64,000 nt of DNA from contig CM042034.1 of assembly GCA_023525975.1 (NCBI GenBank), positions 63,795,279 through 63,859,278 of the forward strand. Direction: 5' to 3'. The stretch is from Smallanthus sonchifolius. Its lineage: Eukaryota > Streptophyta > Magnoliopsida > Asterales > Asteraceae. Both the position numbers and the translations under genes were made by a program. Under the pieces are notes generated by a model that did not search any database, was not told the DNA's origin, and saw only the letters and a list, made by a program, of their open reading frames with translations. This document shows, piece after piece, positions 11,106 through 21,722 of this stretch. The first letter of the stretch is position 1; each line of letters starts with the position of its first letter.

Positions 11106-13699
11106 GGAAGTACGGCTTTACCATAGGTTTTACTGGTGGTTTCACCACATTTGCTTTTGGACTATTGGAATGTTTCACTGGTGGAGACTTACAGATAACA
11201 GCCGGTTGTGAAACAATTGGCCGTTTCCCTTGGTTCTTAGCAGGGCAGTTCACAAGGATGTGACCAACCATACCACAGTGAAAGCAAGTTCTTTTATCTT
11301 TATAATTCCTCCTGTAAGGCTCATTAGATCTGGCATTAGATGACTCAGCAAGATGAGCAGGAGAAGTTGTTTGGTGAACAATAGTTTGACCCGATGGTGA
11401 TTGGTTTTTGGGAATATAAGACTTTTGCATAATTTCTTGGTAGTCGAGCCCATAATGAGCTGAAAAAGCTTCTTTCTTAACTTGATTAATGTTTTTATAT
11501 CCCCCATAAAGCATCACTTTTAATTTTTCATTTGATTCAACTATATTGGGTTCAGTCAAAATACAATTATCACTATCAGTGATAATGTTTTTCTTAACTT
11601 TCTGTTCACCGAGCAACTCCTCAGAGACTACTCCTTTAGGGCAGGTGTTCTCAGACCCATCATCAGAAGCAGTAAAGAACTCTTTATCAGATGCAGAGTT
11701 AGCCTTACTTGAGGAATCATCAAGGCAAGACAGATCAATGTCAATTAATCCATTGACAAATTTCCCGCTTACTGGTGGAGGAATGGCATTAGTACCCAGC
11801 CCTAAGCCATTCACTTGTCTCACAACAGACTCATAGTGTTCCACCACAAAACGATAATTTTTCAACTTCTCAATATTGCCTTTCAACTGCAAGATCTCAT
11901 TTTACAGCTTGGTGATCTCGTTGTTTCTCTTTTCCAACCCCTTGTACGCAACATCCAAATGAAACTGTTGATCACTTATTTTAAGTGAATAATCACGTTT
12001 ATCTTTCTTCAAAGTTTCAATTGAATCTTTGTATCATTTTTCGTTTTCTTTATAGCTTAAAGCTGTAATACGAAGGGGTTCGACTTTGTCTTGAAGTTTA
12101 GAATTTTCATCCTTTAAGCTCGGACATTTTGAACAAGAAATGACAGCAAAAGAATTAGAATCTACCTCAGGTGATGAACATGATGCCTCTCCAATAGCCA
12201 TGAGGGCAACTGCAGTTGTAAACTCTTCTTGGTCAGCCACAGAAGCTTCCCGTTCCTCTGCTTCCATCATCTCCACTATCTCAGCCATGAGACCAACCTG
12301 CGTTTGAGCAGTAAGGGCATCCTTCAGATGAACACCTCAATCAAAGCTGTCGTCCTGTTGTGCTACCAAAGCATTGGACGTTCCACCTTAACCTTGATTG
12401 CGGTTGTTGGAGTTGTTGTACCCTTGACTGTTTCCTTGGCTAGGTCTGGTGAACCCTGAGGGCGGTGCTTTGTTCTTTTGACATTCTGCTGCAAAATGCC
12501 CAAAGTTATTGCATTTGTAGCACTTGGCATTGGATTTATCAAATCCCACCTTAGCATTTGAATGTCAACCAATAAACTTCCTGCCAGTTCTATTCTGGAA
12601 ACGCTTCGCCCTTCTCAAGATCATGGCCATATTCCATTGAATATCCATGTCCTCCATATCATCCGAATCCACCTGATTGAAGTCTTCCTCTATGGTTTCA
12701 GGATCCGTGAGCTTACTGCCAATGAAGTTCTCATAGGCAAGCATGCATGATGAGAATAAAGCCACATGATCTTCAGCTATCTTGGCTATTGCTAATTGGT
12801 TAGCTGAAGATATGGGAGAAGGATTTCTTGTGGAATTCTGGTGGTGAGATTCAGATCCTGATCCAGATGCTGCATAGCAAGCATGACCACCATAGACATT
12901 TGAGTTATCCTCCTCATGAGAGTTCCCTGAGAAAAGGGCAATTCCAGAACCCGATGACTTGGCTGTGGAAGACGTCCCAAAATACATAGAAGGGTCTTGT
13001 ATTTGAGGTCTCCCTGAGCTCTCTTTTCGTTTTAGGTTCATATCATGTGCTTGGACCTTTCCGATTGCTTCATCAATAGTCATCTCATAAAAAATTGAGT
13101 TCTCTCTCATCAAGGTAGTGTACATCTCAAATTTTGGTGGTAGGGCATCTAGAAACTTCTCAGCTAACTCCTCATTTGGATAGATGAGGTCAAAAGCTTT
13201 CAGCTCAGTTTGTAGATGATAGAATCTAGAGATGAGCTCATCTATGGAATCATTCTCCAGATATCTGAAGCACTCATATTGCTTCCTGAGAATATCCCTC
13301 TTACTCTTCTTGATGTTGATGTTTCCCTCGAATCACTTCTGCAAAGCCTTCTAGAGATCCTTGGAGTTATCGTATCCTCTAAAGCTGTGAAATAACTCCC
13401 TGGTCAAGGCCATAGTAATAGATCCGTGTGCCTTCTTCTCTCTGTCATAAACTTTCTTTTCTTCTTCATCAAGTTTGGAGATAGGCTTGGGAACTTCCTC
13501 ATCAAGATATGTATATGTGGGATGCTTATAACCCTCTAGAATGGGTATCCAAAGTGAAGAATCGGTGTATGAGATATAATGCTCAAAGCGTGCTTTCCAG
13601 TTTGAGTAATCATTTACATTAAGCAGCTTTGGTGGTTTCTGTGGGGTTCCAATCTCGTTGTCATAATTCAGAAGGTTACCGAGGTTCTGAAGATTTGCC
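11106..13699 (-). pseudogene. gag: Copia-type gag with two zinc knuckles, broken by stops
   Basis: Starts at MANLQNLGNLL (13699) and shows the UBN2/DUF4219-like start (LNVNDYSNWKARFEHYI). A stop follows SFRGYDNSKDL and another soon after. The reading resumes with MTIDEAIGKVQAHDM and a first zinc knuckle (CYKCNNFGHFAAEC, about 12480-12520). A long acidic and coiled-coil-like region follows, and then a second knuckle (CFHCGMVGHILVNC, about 11245-11290). Several more in-frame stops (about 12550, 12390, 12345, 12033, 11900) confirm decay. The two knuckles about 400 codons apart and the long spacer are typical of long plant copia gag proteins. The C-terminus runs into LTR sequence. Confidence 0.8.
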
Positions 13700-13734
13700 A
13701 TGATGAAACACTTAATCAAATTTCAGAAAAGTCA

Positions 13735-13950
13735 AAGTAATGTGCGCACTTAGGTTCTGACCTTGCGCACTTAAGAACTTGGTCTTGCGCACTTAAGATT
13801 TGCTCTTGCGTACTTAACAAGTACGCAGGAGTAAAAGAAAAGTATGCAGGAAGGAGTTAAGTACGCAACAAGAAATGGTCTTGCGTACTTGGTAAGTACG
13901 CAGGAAGACTGTCCTTTTAGCCAAAAAGGGTAAGTACGCAGATCACTTTT
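13735..13950. repeat. Repeated palindromic words in the copia leader (TGCGTACTT...AAGTACGCA)
   Basis: At least seven copies of TGCGCACTTAAG or TGCGTACTT/AAGTACGCA, several paired into imperfect 20-22 base palindromes, lie between gag and the primer-binding site. The same words recur at 14497-14600 inside the LTR. Such inverted words can form hairpins in the genomic RNA; a packaging role is only a guess. Confidence 0.6.
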
Positions 13951-14260
13951 TCACCAACCCTCACCAACTTTTTCCGGTCACTGGAATATCACCGGAGACA
14001 GAAAAATTTGAAGATATGACCAAACAAAATGAGCCAAAGGGTCAGAAACTCGTTTCTAACCAACCTTTGATGCTCAAAACACTCAAATACACAACAAAAA
14101 GTCGGTTTTTGAGTGATTTTTGCTTCTATAATAGTGCTCAAGAGCTACCCCTATTTTATCACAAAAATCAACAAAAACACACACTTTTACTTGCAAAATC
14201 TCTGTAGGATGTGTAGAAGATGCTCCTAACACTCTCACAACACTCGAAATCAAGAGCTAA

Positions 14261-14272
14261 GCTTTGATACCA
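14261..14272 (-). other. Primer-binding site of the gag-only copia element
   Basis: Minus strand reads TGGTATCAAAGC, a common plant initiator tRNA-Met primer site variant, two bases inside the LTR start (TGTAGGTCC at 14275). Confidence 0.8.
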
Positions 14273-14274
14273 CT

Positions 14275-15264
14275 TGTAGGTCCCCGGATGTCTCGGATCG
14301 TTACGTGTGGGTGTGTGACTAGTCGGACCGGGTGCAGAATGCCCGTGACTAGGTGGAGAATCAAGTAACACAAAGTAAACCGACAGCGAAAACACTTTCA
14401 AACTTCGTCTATTATAAAACTTGTAGGTTACAGAGATGTTACAAATGAGTGCGTACATAACTTCTGTCACCATAACCTATTTATACTAGACCTGTTGCCT
14501 GCACACTTAGCAAGTGCGTAGGGTTTAACTCATGCGTACTTAGCAAGTACGCAGACTTTGTTCTTGCGTACTTGCTAAGTACGCAGGATATACATCCTGC
14601 GCACAACACTTAACAAAGACGAATACAACGACAAGTACCTATGAACATGATTACAACTCGATAAACCAATACATACAGACGCTGATATACAAATACATAA
14701 AGTCAATACATAAGTAAAAACAATCTTCAGAGTGCTTGTCACAATAATTGCTTCAACACCTTCCTAAAAGCTTGAAATGTAGCTAGAAACAAGGAAATTC
14801 AGAGCACAAAACAGTGCTCAAGGCTCCAACTCTCCAGGTCTCCAGAACTTTTGATATTTATAGGGAATAGGAGGCATGACCGTGCCAAGGTACTAGGCAC
14901 GACCGTGCCTAAGCATGGGCCACGACCGTGCCACCTTTTGGCGCGGTCGTGTGACAGATGCGTTGACTGATCTGCTTCATTCATTGGTTCTCTTTCTTCG
15001 AGGAAGTACGGCTTTTCAGACTCACGGGTATACATGCGGCCGTGGGGATACAAAGCACGGTTGTGCTTCAGTGTAATGGCTTGGCGCGATCGTGCCAGAT
15101 ACGGACGCGACCGTGCCTAGGGTTTGCATGCTTGGCACGGCCGTGCCAAGTAGGGGGCACGACCGTGCCTCTAACCCAGAAACCCTAAAACTTTAACTTT
15201 TATCCTGGAATTCTCTTGTTTGTTCACTTAGCTTCACAAAAACCTACAAAACTAGAAATGAAGC
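14275..15264 (-). repeat. 5' LTR of the gag-only copia element
   Basis: Starts TGTAGGTCC next to the primer-binding site and is shared with 10749-11105. It contains repeated GGCACGACCGTGCC-like words, including the perfect 20-base palindrome CTTGGCACGGCCGTGCCAAG at 15131-15150. The right edge is a minimum: the match to the other copy ends where that copy is deleted. Confidence 0.7.
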
Positions 15265-15649
15265 AAATAAGTGTCTAAGCATTGAAAATAACCAAGAATT
15301 AATCGTGAAATGAGCGAAGTATTGTGTCAAAAAGATGTGTAAATTCGAACACATCATTTACCCTTGTCATTGATTACTTCTACTACCATTTTTAACTTTT
15401 CTCCAGCTCCCAAACATTAAAATTAAACACCTTTCAATTCTGGAAAGATTAAACATCAACCGAAGTCCGGTACTAAGAGCATTTGTATCCTTGGATTGAT
15501 ATTCGGTCTTACCAACACTGTACTACGTCCATGATGGGTGTATTTGCCCTAAGTGTGTTGTATTGAGTGGCAATAATTACCGTTTTATAAATTTAAAGCT
15601 TTTGTGTTAAAATCATCTATTTTTATATACATTCTAAAACACATCAACC
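15265..15649. other. Intergenic, no gene seen
   Basis: AT-rich sequence without a long frame or clear repeat. It may include the outer end of the copia LTR. Confidence 0.5.
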
Positions 15650-16148
15650 CCGAAGCATTTGAAGAACCAACCGTTTGTCGAAGACCGGGTTGTCAACATC
15701 TGAGAGTTGGTCAGCTAGTTCCTTAAGTCGTTGACATTAGGCATCCAATTCAGGCATGGACTGGAGGGTAAGGACGCGAGCCCTTATTGTTCAAAAAAAT
15801 GTTTTGGATACGGGTCCATGCCTCATAAGCAGTCGATTCACTTTGCAAAACATGAACTAATAGTTCGTTTGATAATATTCGGTAGTTGCATTGAAGGATA
15901 ATAGCATCAATTTTGGACCATGAGATAAAGAGGGGATCATCTTCGGGAGGAGGCTTAGTACCGTCAATGTGGTGAATTGTGTCATAGCCACGAGCATGGA
16001 GTTGAAAAAAATTGACCCAATATGAATAGGACACCTTAGTTCCATCCAGAACTCGAATCTTGTGTTGGATGTTAGTCACGGTGTACACTGTGTGTAGAGG
16101 AGGGGCTGATTGTTTCTAGGCTGCATTATCACCTTCTTTATCAGCCAT
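15650..16148 (-). pseudogene. Copia gag N-terminal fragment (UBN2-type)
   Basis: From an ATG at 16148 the reading is MADKEGDNAA, one stop, then TVTNIQHKIRVLDGT, FFQLHARGYDTIHHIDGT, WSKIDAIILQCNY and YEAWTRIQNIF, the usual start of a Ty1/copia gag polyprotein. After a frameshift near 15780 the reading continues as LKELADQLSDVDNPV to about 15655. Nothing of protease or pol follows, so this is a truncated remnant. It has its own primer site and LTR start upstream (16292-16435). Confidence 0.8.
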
Positions 16149-16291
16149 GGCGGATGCAGAAGATATGTGAATAAGCAATTAACAAGAAAAGAAAACATGA
16201 TTGAAAAAAAGATGAGTGTAGGTTGTAGCAGCGGCAGCAAATCAGCCATGGCTGAAGGCGGCGGTCGGAATTAGGATACAAAGCACAAACG

Positions 16292-16435
16292 TTCTGATAC
16301 CATGTAAATGGTAATTACTGAACGCGTTTTCCATTGACAATAATCTCGTACATATACAAGGGATAATCAAACTAGTTGAGAGATAATTAAGGGATAGAGT
16401 TGTACACTAAAATAATAACAAATTCTTTTATACAA
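16292..16435 (-). repeat. Primer-binding site and short LTR of the copia remnant
   Basis: Minus strand carries TGGTATCAGAAC at 16303-16292, next to a plus-strand TGTAAATGG that would be the inner LTR edge. The LTR probably ends near TTTTATACA at about 16435. No second LTR is present in the window. Confidence 0.5.
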
Positions 16436-17488
16436 ATAATATATACGTGAATTGTAGGAACATAGTGTGGATTCGAAATTAGACACAAGAAAAATCTAAG
16501 AAAAAGGAAAATAAGTAAAAGAGTGAAGATACGTAAAAAGATTCTCAAGAGTGATGAGTTTTAGCTTAAATGTTAAAGCAACGTAGTAGAGCCCATTTTT
16601 ATAAAAATATTGAGTTTTGTTACGCTTATTAAGGCATCCTTTTTTTAGCAGGCAGACAGAACCCCATTGATTACATTAAAACATGTTATATTTCTTAGAT
16701 ATTCTTGGAGAGGGATATGGATTAGGAATGACAAATGAACCCCGGCGTGAAGGGAAAATCTGAAAACATTTAGGACATGTATTCAGGTATGAGGCCGGGC
16801 ATGAGATTAGTTTCACAGAATTGGGACGGGTATGGTATTTTGATGATATACGCCCGATTACTCAAATCGTTACCCGCATCGGTACTGGATACATTAATAT
16901 ATTATATATTCTTAAAAATTATAATAAATAACATGTTGAAGTTGTTATAAATTTGAAATTATTAAAATTATAAAATTTTAAAAGTGTAGTTGAATATATT
17001 TTATATTTCAAGTAGCTTTTGAGGTGAGTTTAGCATCAACTTTCAAGTAAAGGGAATCGTAATTTGAACTTTTTAATCACATAAGACCATATATAAGCAT
17101 ACCTGATATCCACGGGTATAACCGCAACACTAATAGATATTGAGTAACATGTACCTGATGAGTAGGAGACGCGGTTTTATAACCGGATATTTGATTGAGA
17201 TTACCAATACTCGTTTCATGGGTGATTCCTAACGTGAAGATAGTTGATACTAATAAACAAAATATTACCAATATAGAACAAGGTTTCCAAATACTAACCA
17301 AGTTTTATTGTGAAAAACTAATAGAAACTTGTATATAATGAACCCAACTATGTTATAGATCCAAGTTTTCTACCTTCAATCGGGTTCCTTTGTTATAAAT
17401 GGGGTCACAAAACAAACTTCAGTGTACAAAGATACTATATAACTCATTTTTTTCTTAATATAACTCATTTTTTCTTAATACTACCAAA
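16436..17488. other. Intergenic, no gene seen; TE debris
   Basis: AT-rich sequence. Between about 16725 and 17180 there are words such as GGGTATGG and CCACGGGTATAACCG, like those in degenerate hAT-type MITEs, but no paired ends or target duplication could be identified. Confidence 0.4.
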
Positions 17489-17640
17489 CTAGAATGAGGC
17501 CTCGCACGTTGCGGCGGTCTCGGGTGACGATGATATATTTTATCAACGCGCGTTGTGACGTGTTAAACCGCGAAAGAAATTAACGTCCTCGAAAACTTAT
17601 AAAATAAAACCAAAATATTTAGGTAAACTCACCCTGCGCG
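17489..17640 (-). mobile_element. Probable Helitron 3' end, minus strand
   Basis: On the minus strand a GC-rich hairpin-like stretch (CGCCGCAACGTGCGAGG) is followed by CTCATTCTAG and then T, the CTRR-T ending of Helitrons. The 5' end was not found, so the extent is uncertain. Confidence 0.4.
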
Positions 17641-17739
17641 AGAAGCACGTATAAGATTTATGATTCTAAATTAAAACGCAAGAAAAAAAGCAAGAAAATT
17701 AAAAATTATAAATAAATCCATCAAAACTGGTCAAATGAA

Positions 17740-17812
17740 GGGTTGCGAGTTTCGAACCCGAGCCGGCTGCCAAAGCTTAAATCACAGACACCACTACTCC
17801 AAACACATTCCA
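17740..17812 (-). repeat. tRNA-derived SINE-like fragment
   Basis: The minus strand reads GGAGTAGTGGTGTCTG, then about 30 bases later GGGTTCGAAACTC, resembling the A and B boxes of a tRNA head. It resembles the modules in the gypsy LTR. No clear 3' tail was seen. Confidence 0.45.
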
Positions 17813-18173
17813 TGGTTTTCATTTCTAAAATCAATCCTCCATATAAGAAATAAATAAAAAATATAACAAATTAAAGCATGCATGCTTGTACATTATGCAT
17901 TAAAATATGTACATTTTGAATAGTAATTTACACTCACAATCGAAACTTCCTTTTTAATAATTAGTATAATTATATTAGGAGTGACATGGTTTTTATAACA
18001 GTGATTACACCCTGTGAACTTTGTAGATCTGAAACTATTTAGATTGCCGATCCATCTATCTATACTCATAAATGAGTAAAAAATAGCGATAGATATCATC
18101 GCTCTCACATTCATCCTTACAAAAAAAACTTTTTGCTCATTTTTCATTTACCTAATTTGATTTTTAATTTGAA

Positions 18174-18493
18174 TCTATACTATATAATAAATAAATAAAG
18201 GTTTTTCATGCCACGTGTGACTTCCATATTAATTCTCTTTTTTTTCCCGACTCTCTCTCTTATTTAATACACCTTTATCTTTTAATAATAATATATTTTT
18301 AAAGAAAATACTAATCTTTATATTAATAAATCTCGACATATTTTGACGAACGTATGTGTTAACAGATTATATTGTATTCCACGGGTTTATTCAACCCGTG
18401 TTAAACACGAGTTTTTAAAAAAATAAATTTTTTATTACTTAATATATAATATTATATTTATTCAACCGTGTAATACACGAGATTCTAATCTAG
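18174..18493 (+). mobile_element. Non-autonomous Helitron, 320 bp
   Basis: Starts TCTATACTATATAATAAA preceded by A and ends CTAATCTAG followed by T, with a hairpin (CGTGTAATACACG, 18467-18479) about 11 bases before the end. These are the expected TC start, CTAG end, 3' hairpin and A/T insertion site, with no target duplication. It contains a second degenerate hairpin at about 18379-18408. The copy at 56769 starts with the same bases. Confidence 0.8.
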
Positions 18494-18507
18494 TTCGCAG
18501 TTATATT

Positions 18508-19143
18508 TGGGTAGCGTTTAGTATGCAGGAATAGGAGGTGGAATGGAACAAACGATTACGAGAGAATGAAAAAAATGGTGTTCGGTTGGACGATGGAATG
18601 GAATCACTCATTCCACAAGCAATACCGTTCCCTCTAAATCCCTCAAATTCATTACATCCACCCCCCTTGTTTTTTTTTCATTTCATCCCCGCTTTCACCC
18701 TTCATCACCACCGCACCCTCCTACCACCACCACCCACCACCACCGTCGCCGCCACCTCCACCATCCACCGCCATATCTCGCCGCCGCCACCATCGCCACC
18801 CACAACCACTGTCGCCTCCTCCACCACCCACCACCTCCTTCCACCGCTACCGCCACCCCCACCCACAACCACCCACCACCGCTGCCATCACTCGCCGTCA
18901 CCCACCACCTCCCAATACCGCACCCACCACCTCCCAATACCGCCACCCACCACCACCACCGTCATTCACCACCGATTTTATTACTTCGTCTTTTTTAGCC
19001 TACCAAACAACATAAAGTAATGATTTATTCCATTCCCTCATGGTAATTAAACAAAACAACCGAAATTTCATTCCTTTATCCATTCCATTACCTCGTTCAT
19101 TCTATTCCCTCATCCATTCCATTATCTCATACCAAACAGACGA
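18508..19143. mobile_element. MITE-like element with a CCACCA/CCGCCA-rich core
   Basis: The left edge (GCGTTTAGTATGCAGGAAT) and the reverse complement of the right edge (GTTTGGTATGAGATAATGG) are similar, and both lead into repeated GGAATGGA words, so this looks like an inverted-repeat element. The centre (18710-18960) is a CCACCACC/CGCCGCCAC low-complexity run. An open frame of 160 codons here is only a product of that repeat. Confidence 0.5.
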
Positions 19144-19510
19144 GGATAAAAGATATTGGTATTAATTGTTAGATGTTGGGTTGCGTCAATTAGTTTAGAT
19201 TAGAGGTGCACAAAAGAACCGGAACCGGAACCGATCCGATGGATTATCCGAAACCGGATCCGGTGAGAACCGGTTTTTTTAGAACCGGTCCGGATATTAT
19301 GAGAACCGCCGGTTCCGGGACCGGTTCTGGGTTTTTTGACGGACCGGTTAAAAATCGGATAAAAATCGGATTTTTTGGAACCGGTTTTTTTCGGACATTT
19401 TGGAACCGGTTCGGAACCGGTTCTAGCCGTTGGGGTTAAAAAAACGGCTATATAGCCGTTTTATGGCCGTTTTTTTGTTTTTTTTTTTGTTTTTAAGGAT
19501 TGAAATTTAG

Positions 19511-19518
19511 TATAAATA
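19511..19518 (+). promoter_or_regulatory. TATA box of the hAT transposase gene
   Basis: TATAAATA lies 111 bases upstream of the ATG at 19629. An in-frame ATG at 19500 sits before this box, so transcripts starting about 30 bases downstream would exclude it. This supports 19629 as the start. Confidence 0.65.
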
Positions 19519-19628
19519 GGTATTGGGTGTTTGTGTTAGTTCACCACAACATTCTAGCTCTCAAAACTCAAAAACGCTCTCAAAACGCAAAAAAAACGCT
19601 CACGTTAAGCAAAAAAAAAAACGCTCTC

Positions 19629-21722
19629 ATGGCTTCCGCTTCCGCAAGCACTCAAAATTCGGTTGATGGTTCTACTAGCGATGTTACGGTTGTGTCAATA
19701 CTTCCTTGCTCCCGAAACCAAGAAATATGGGCTTATTTCGATTTATGCGAAATGTCGTACGGCTCGCAAAAGGCTCGTTGCAAACGTTGTGGTAAACTTT
19801 TAGCTGCGGCGGGAAATAGCAGTTTAAGGAAACATATTGCTAGTCACGCAAGACACACTCAAGAAGGTGAAAATCAAACTCAAATTGGTAGGGATGGAGG
19901 AGTTTGGCAATACAATGTCGAAAGTGTTCGTGAGAGAATGGCACATTTCGTCATTCAAGAAGGCTTGCCTTTTGATCATTTTGATAATCCGCGCTTGACG
20001 AGGATGATACAAGAGACGCTTCAACCGAATTACACAAATGTAAGTCGTTCTACTTTGAGAAGAGATTGTTTAAAAATGTGGAAAAGAGCCAAAAAAGAAT
20101 TAATTTTAGGTTTTGAAAAATTAAATACCGGCATTAACTTAACAACGGACGTTTGGTCCGCTCCACATGGTTTACCCGAATCGTACCTTTGCGTTACCGC
20201 ACATTGGGTTCAACCGGAGTCGTGGCAAATGATGAAGCGTACGATTGCGTTTGATTATTTTGGATATCCACATACCGGTGAAAACTTATTTTATATTTTA
20301 GACTCGGTAATTCAAACTTATAAAATTCAACCGAAAATATTTTCAATATCTTTTGATAACGCTTCAAATAACACAAACGCGGTCAAAAAATTAAAAATAA
20401 AATATGAACCGCCTTGTAACGGTGTTTTTTTTCATAGTCGATGTGTTGCACACATCATTAACTTGGTTGTGCAAGACGGTCTAAACGTCCAAGAAATAAG
20501 AGACGTAAAAGAAAATTTTAAAGTGATGTTACGTGAAGTTTTTAGCACAAGCAAAAAAAGATATATAAACTATAGAAACTTGTGCCAACAAACGGATTCC
20601 ATCTTTTTAGGTCCGAATTGGGACGTACCTACTAGATGGAACTCGACTTGGGAAATGTTTGAATCGGCCTTAAGGCAAAGAATTACTTTAAAACATTTCC
20701 ATGATGAACTTGTGCAAAAGAAACGTTGTTTACAAAATTTTGATAATATAAGTTGGGATATGATCGAGAAACTAACTAATTTGCTTGAGGTTTTTAAAAA
20801 TGCAACTACATGTTTATCGGGAGTTTATTATCCCACGTCTTCGTTAATACTTCAACAATTATACTTAATATGTAATAAATTAAAAGAGTTTGAATATCAC
20901 GGCACTATTTTTGAAAAAATGGTAAAACCTATGAAAGCTAAATTTAAAAAATATTTTTCAGAAATGCCGGCCGTTGTTACATGTTCGGCCGCCTTAAACC
21001 CAACGATTAATGTAACCGGTGTTGAAACATTAATTGGATCAATATCGGATGATTTAAATATGTTCGAGGAAGACCCAAATTTTGAATCAAATGCAATAAG
21101 TGATTTCAATTCGGCTTTTAATAATATGTTTGATTATTATTTACGCAAATATGGTGGAAGTGGTGATCCATCAAACATACGTGAATCAATGGGTTCGGGT
21201 TCAACTTCTAGTAGTTCAAGGAACCCGATGCTAAATTTATTTAACACTTTAAGAAACGAAAATACTAAACGAGCTCGTGGAACCACACCAAGTAGCGAGC
21301 TTGGGAGATATCAAGCAACCGACTTTATTTCTACTCTAAGATCCGAAGAGTTTGAAAACTTTGATATCTTGAGTTGGTGGCAAGGAAGGGAATCCCAATA
21401 TCCCGTTCTAGCCGCAATGGCCCGTGACCTACTAACCGTCCAAGCTTCCACGGTAGCTTCGGAATCCGCTTTTTCTCTTAGTGGCAGGGTTTTATCTATT
21501 CGAAGAACGAGGCTTACACCGGAATCTATGGAGATGTGTATTTGCTTGAAGGACCATTTGGATGCCGCCGAACGTGTACAACATGTTGCAAAACTAGAAG
21601 GCGAGCTTGACGTTGAACAAGAAATACATGAATTCGAAGTAGAACATGGGGCGGCGACTCCACTTTCGGACGAAGAACAAGCTTACGATGAAGCCCAACG
21701 TATCTCAAGCGAAGAAGAATGA
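19629..21722 (+). CDS. hAT transposase with BED zinc finger and C-terminal dimerisation domain
   Basis: The 697-residue protein starts MASASASTQ, downstream of the TATA box. Residues about 25-75 form a BED zinc finger (CKRCGKLLA and LRKHIASH), which binds the element ends. The catalytic RNase-H-like region follows: LTTDVWSAPHGL with the first acid, ISFDNASNNT with the second, SRCVAHIINLVVQDGL, and TRWNSTWEMFE. The C-terminal hATC dimerisation domain is complete (WWQGRESQYPVLAAMARDLL, ASTVASESAFSLSGRVLS). Family members of the RICESLEEPER/ZBED type are about 650-750 residues, so length is normal. The tail is acidic. There is no intron, stop or frameshift. It cuts and pastes its own element and could mobilise MITEs with matching ends. 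It might instead be domesticated, but the intact ends and target duplication argue for a transposon. Confidence 0.93.
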   Translation: MASASASTQNSVDGSTSDVTVVSILPCSRNQEIWAYFDLCEMSYGSQKARCKRCGKLLAAAGNSSLRKHIASHARHTQEGENQTQIGRDGGVWQYNVESVRERMAHFVIQEGLPFDHFDNPRLTRMIQETLQPNYTNVSRSTLRRDCLKMWKRAKKELILGFEKLNTGINLTTDVWSAPHGLPESYLCVTAHWVQPESWQMMKRTIAFDYFGYPHTGENLFYILDSVIQTYKIQPKIFSISFDNASNNTNAVKKLKIKYEPPCNGVFFHSRCVAHIINLVVQDGLNVQEIRDVKENFKVMLREVFSTSKKRYINYRNLCQQTDSIFLGPNWDVPTRWNSTWEMFESALRQRITLKHFHDELVQKKRCLQNFDNISWDMIEKLTNLLEVFKNATTCLSGVYYPTSSLILQQLYLICNKLKEFEYHGTIFEKMVKPMKAKFKKYFSEMPAVVTCSAALNPTINVTGVETLIGSISDDLNMFEEDPNFESNAISDFNSAFNNMFDYYLRKYGGSGDPSNIRESMGSGSTSSSSRNPMLNLFNTLRNENTKRARGTTPSSELGRYQATDFISTLRSEEFENFDILSWWQGRESQYPVLAAMARDLLTVQASTVASESAFSLSGRVLSIRRTRLTPESMEMCICLKDHLDAAERVQHVAKLEGELDVEQEIHEFEVEHGAATPLSDEEQAYDEAQRISSEEE

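Larger units (their letters stand above)
10749..15264 (-). mobile_element. Gag-only copia-type LTR element (non-autonomous), split by the gypsy insertion
   Basis: About 350 bases at 10750-11105 repeat at about 14900-15260 in the same orientation, so these are two LTRs. Between them lie a copia-style gag, an untranslated leader and a primer-binding site, all minus strand. There is no protease, integrase or RT: the gag frame runs directly into LTR sequence at about 11105, so pol has been deleted. The left LTR is interrupted by the gypsy element. The outer end of the right LTR is not clear, because the repeat continues up to the deletion point. Confidence 0.8.

Noticed and set aside
18538..19020. 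Pro/His/Thr-rich frame of 160 codons
   Set aside because: Made by a CCACCA/CGCCAC low-complexity run inside a MITE-like element; no signal peptide or extensin SPPPP pattern.
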